NCBI GenBank assembly: GCA_020047725.1
Contig: JAIFNM010000225.1
Span: 1 to 8,075 of the forward strand
From: Betaproteobacteria bacterium
GTDB lineage: Bacteria; Pseudomonadota; Gammaproteobacteria; Burkholderiales; Rhodocyclaceae
DNA: 8,075 bases
Direction of reading: 5' to 3'
The notes beneath the pieces are model-generated. The model saw only the letters and a program-made list of their open reading frames with translations, did no database searches and was not told the DNA's origin. Positions 6,572 through 8,075 of this stretch are shown here, piece by piece; position 1 is the stretch's first letter; every line of letters begins with the position of its first letter. The position numbers and the translations under genes are program-made.

Positions 6572-7811
6572 TCAAAACCGATCGGCATGAGCCAACAGAT
6601 AGCTTTCGGCAGCGACGCTCCACAAGCCATTGTTGTTTTTGCAGATCTCGGCCAATTCACGGTAAACCCTGTTCGACGCGCCCAATGTTTCGAACTCCGC
6701 GATCGCGGTCAAGGGCATTTCGATATGGGTGTAGATCAGCTTCTTCCCACCTGCGATATCGGGTAGATGATTCGTCGCGTCGATGACTGAATTCAAGCCG
6801 CCAATGTGTGTGATGAGGCCGGCGGGATCAAGCCCCTTGCTCATCAGCTCAAGTGCTTCAACCATGTCGTCCGTGTTACCTCCGCTGGTACCCACCACAT
6901 GCGTATATCCGTAGTGCACATTGTAGAAGTTGAATGAGGCGCTAAAACTGGGGTTACTCGGGCCGGCAAAGAAATTCAGGCAGCCATCAAATGCGAGGAT
7001 GGCATCGGCTTGTTCGACCACCGGCTTTACGGGCGCAAAGACAAAAACATCGTTGAATCCTTCGCCACCCGCAATTGCTTTGAGTTCTTCAACCGGTAAG
7101 CGAAGTATTGACGTAGCGCAGGTCAATGCCCCGGGAGGCAGCGAATTCAGGCGAGTAAAGCCCTGATGCACGATCCAGGCGGGTCTGATCGACATCAGTG
7201 ATCACGCACAAAGCCGGTCGACGGTCTTCGCGCAGCAAAACGTAGTTGATCGCCGCCAGACCCATGGGTCCAACTCCGGCTAGTATGGCCATGCGACCAC
7301 CCGCAACAATATCCATTTTGTGCACATAGCTGCCGGGCGTCAGGTGGTAGTTGGCATGCATTGCACCGATAACACAGGACAAGGGCTCGGCCAGCGAGGC
7401 GGGGTAGTAACCTTCGCCCTTATAGGCGAGGAGACAGTCTTGGGTCATGACTTCGTTAGGAATGATCACATAGGTCGCATCGCCACCAATGAACCGGTAG
7501 CTATACCCTGGAGCACTGAGTATTCCGACCGGACCATCCGCAAAGTTCAAGGCTGGTTGGATAGAGAATTTGTCGCCCGGTTTGAACTTCGACGCCCATT
7601 TGGCGCCAACCTCAACCAATTCTCCGGCAAATTCGTGGCCGATAATCGTGGGGTTCTGCGCCACATCGCCTGGGATGCGTTTATGGTCGGTGGCTTGACT
7701 AGCCGCCTTGTAGGCTTTGGCCAAAATTTCATCGCTTCTTATCGGCGGCAACTCGAACTCCTCCAGTCGGAGGTCGTTCTTTCCGTACAGACGTACTGCT
7801 TTGGTCTTCAT
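6572..7811 (-). pseudogene. SorE-like zinc-type dehydrogenase, frameshifted
   Basis: This is a medium-chain dehydrogenase resembling L-sorbose-1-phosphate reductase and related NAD(P)-dependent polyol/sugar-phosphate dehydrogenases. The first 239 codons (ATG at 7811) carry IIGHEFAGELVEVG at 56-69, GYSYRFIGGDATYVIIPNE at 102-120 and the Rossmann segment LAGVGPMGLAA at 177-187 with Asp206 at the end of the next strand. That frame hits TGA at 7089-7091. The homologous C-terminal half continues one frame over, from a GTT codon at 7093-7091 to the stop at 6572 (173 residues, with GCLNFFAGP, VGTSGGNTDDM and GGKKLIYT). From memory of the family, the segment with the catalytic/zinc Cys (roughly VVSDSxCxSS) should lie between Ala31-Lys32 and Lys35, but is absent. 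The joined product would be 412 residues, slightly short. Two independent lesions suggest a true pseudogene, though the frameshift alone could be a sequence error. It lies 73 bp after the partial upstream gene; a weak GAG precedes the start. Confidence 0.85.
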
Positions 7812-7884
7812 GATCGGATCTCGGTGATATCAGTTTCTAAAGATAGGCTGAACGCTCGTGTCAAAGAAAACGTGCGGGTGTCCG

Positions 7885-8075
7885 CTACACCCCCAACCGA
7901 GCTCTCCGCATCATTTCCACATCATTGAAGGAACGCGTTGGCGTATACCCCGGAATCGGCTGAATGCGTTCATGGATGATGTCGACAAACCAGTCGGCCT
8001 GCGGGAAGAAATGCTCCTCCAGTTCATAGGCCGGGGTAATCCAGTTACGTGAGCCAAGCACCACCGCCGGCGCAT
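7885..8075 (-). CDS. C-terminal end of a probable ThDP-dependent E1/transketolase-type enzyme (partial)
   Basis: Only the last 62 codons are in the window, ending in TAG at 7887-7885; the start lies beyond the right edge. The visible protein begins APAVVLGSRNWITPAYELEE and ends MMRRARLGV. The GSRNWITP.ELEE.FFPQ pattern and the final RR.RLGV resemble, from memory, the C-termini of long single-chain proteins annotated as dehydrogenase E1 component/transketolase-like (2-oxoacid dehydrogenase type). No cofactor-binding or catalytic residue is visible, so the assignment is tentative. That the reading frame is real is more certain: it is open to the edge with natural codon use and a normal protein composition. 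It lies 73 bp upstream of the broken SorE-like gene on the same strand and probably shared its transcript. Confidence 0.6.
   Translation of the reverse strand, partial: APAVVLGSRNWITPAYELEEHFFPQADWFVDIIHERIQPIPGYTPTRSFNDVEMMRRARLGV

Noticed and set aside
7094..7195. Apparent separate start (7195) for the C-terminal dehydrogenase fragment
   Set aside because: The sequence between 7195 and about 7094 in that frame has no resemblance to the family, while the other frame does there. It is an out-of-frame extension, not a real second gene.
1..8075. CRISPR arrays, tRNA/rRNA genes, phage or toxin-antitoxin genes
   Set aside because: No spaced direct repeats, tRNA-like clover-leaf segments, rRNA signatures or typical mobile-element proteins were seen on either strand.

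Overview
The window looks like a chromosomal stretch from a proteobacterium, most likely a betaproteobacterium. This rests only on moderately high GC, Proteobacteria-like Pta and transketolase sequences, and dense same-strand packing; no taxonomic marker is present. Every convincing gene lies on the minus strand, so the genes read from the right edge to the left.

Right part (8075 to 6572, minus strand). The last 62 codons of a gene that continues beyond the window end at 7885. They resemble the C-terminus of a thiamine-diphosphate E1/transketolase-type enzyme. After 73 bp comes a medium-chain dehydrogenase of the sorbose-1-phosphate reductase (SorE) type (7811 to 6572). It is broken by a frameshift near 7094 and also seems to lack about nine residues around the usual catalytic cysteine, so it is probably a pseudogene.

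Middle gap (6571 to 6111). This is 461 bp without a recognisable gene. It holds a perfect 12-bp inverted repeat (6471-6499) and an imperfect sigma-54-like promoter match, and it must supply the promoter for the next block.

Left block (6110 to 489, minus strand). Three intact genes follow with short gaps: pta (long-form phosphate acetyltransferase, 715 aa), tkt (transketolase, 667 aa) and a 432-aa tandem class II aldolase-like protein whose second half has lost its metal ligands. Gaps of 105 and 66 bp, and strong Shine-Dalgarno sites before the last two genes, fit one operon. A hairpin followed by a T-rich run (335-350) may terminate it. The remaining left edge holds one doubtful small ORF with a strong ribosome binding site.

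How they may work together (inference): an aldolase, a transketolase, a sugar-phosphate or polyol dehydrogenase and a possible ThDP enzyme point to catabolism of a sugar, polyol or hydroxy-acid. Pta would turn the resulting acetyl-CoA into acetyl phosphate. No acetate kinase, sugar kinase, transporter or regulator is visible, so the substrate cannot be named. I see no phage, CRISPR, tRNA, rRNA or clear insertion sequence here, and no convincing wholly new system. The oddest items are the half-degenerate aldolase, its coupling to pta-tkt, and the decaying dehydrogenase beside an intact operon.
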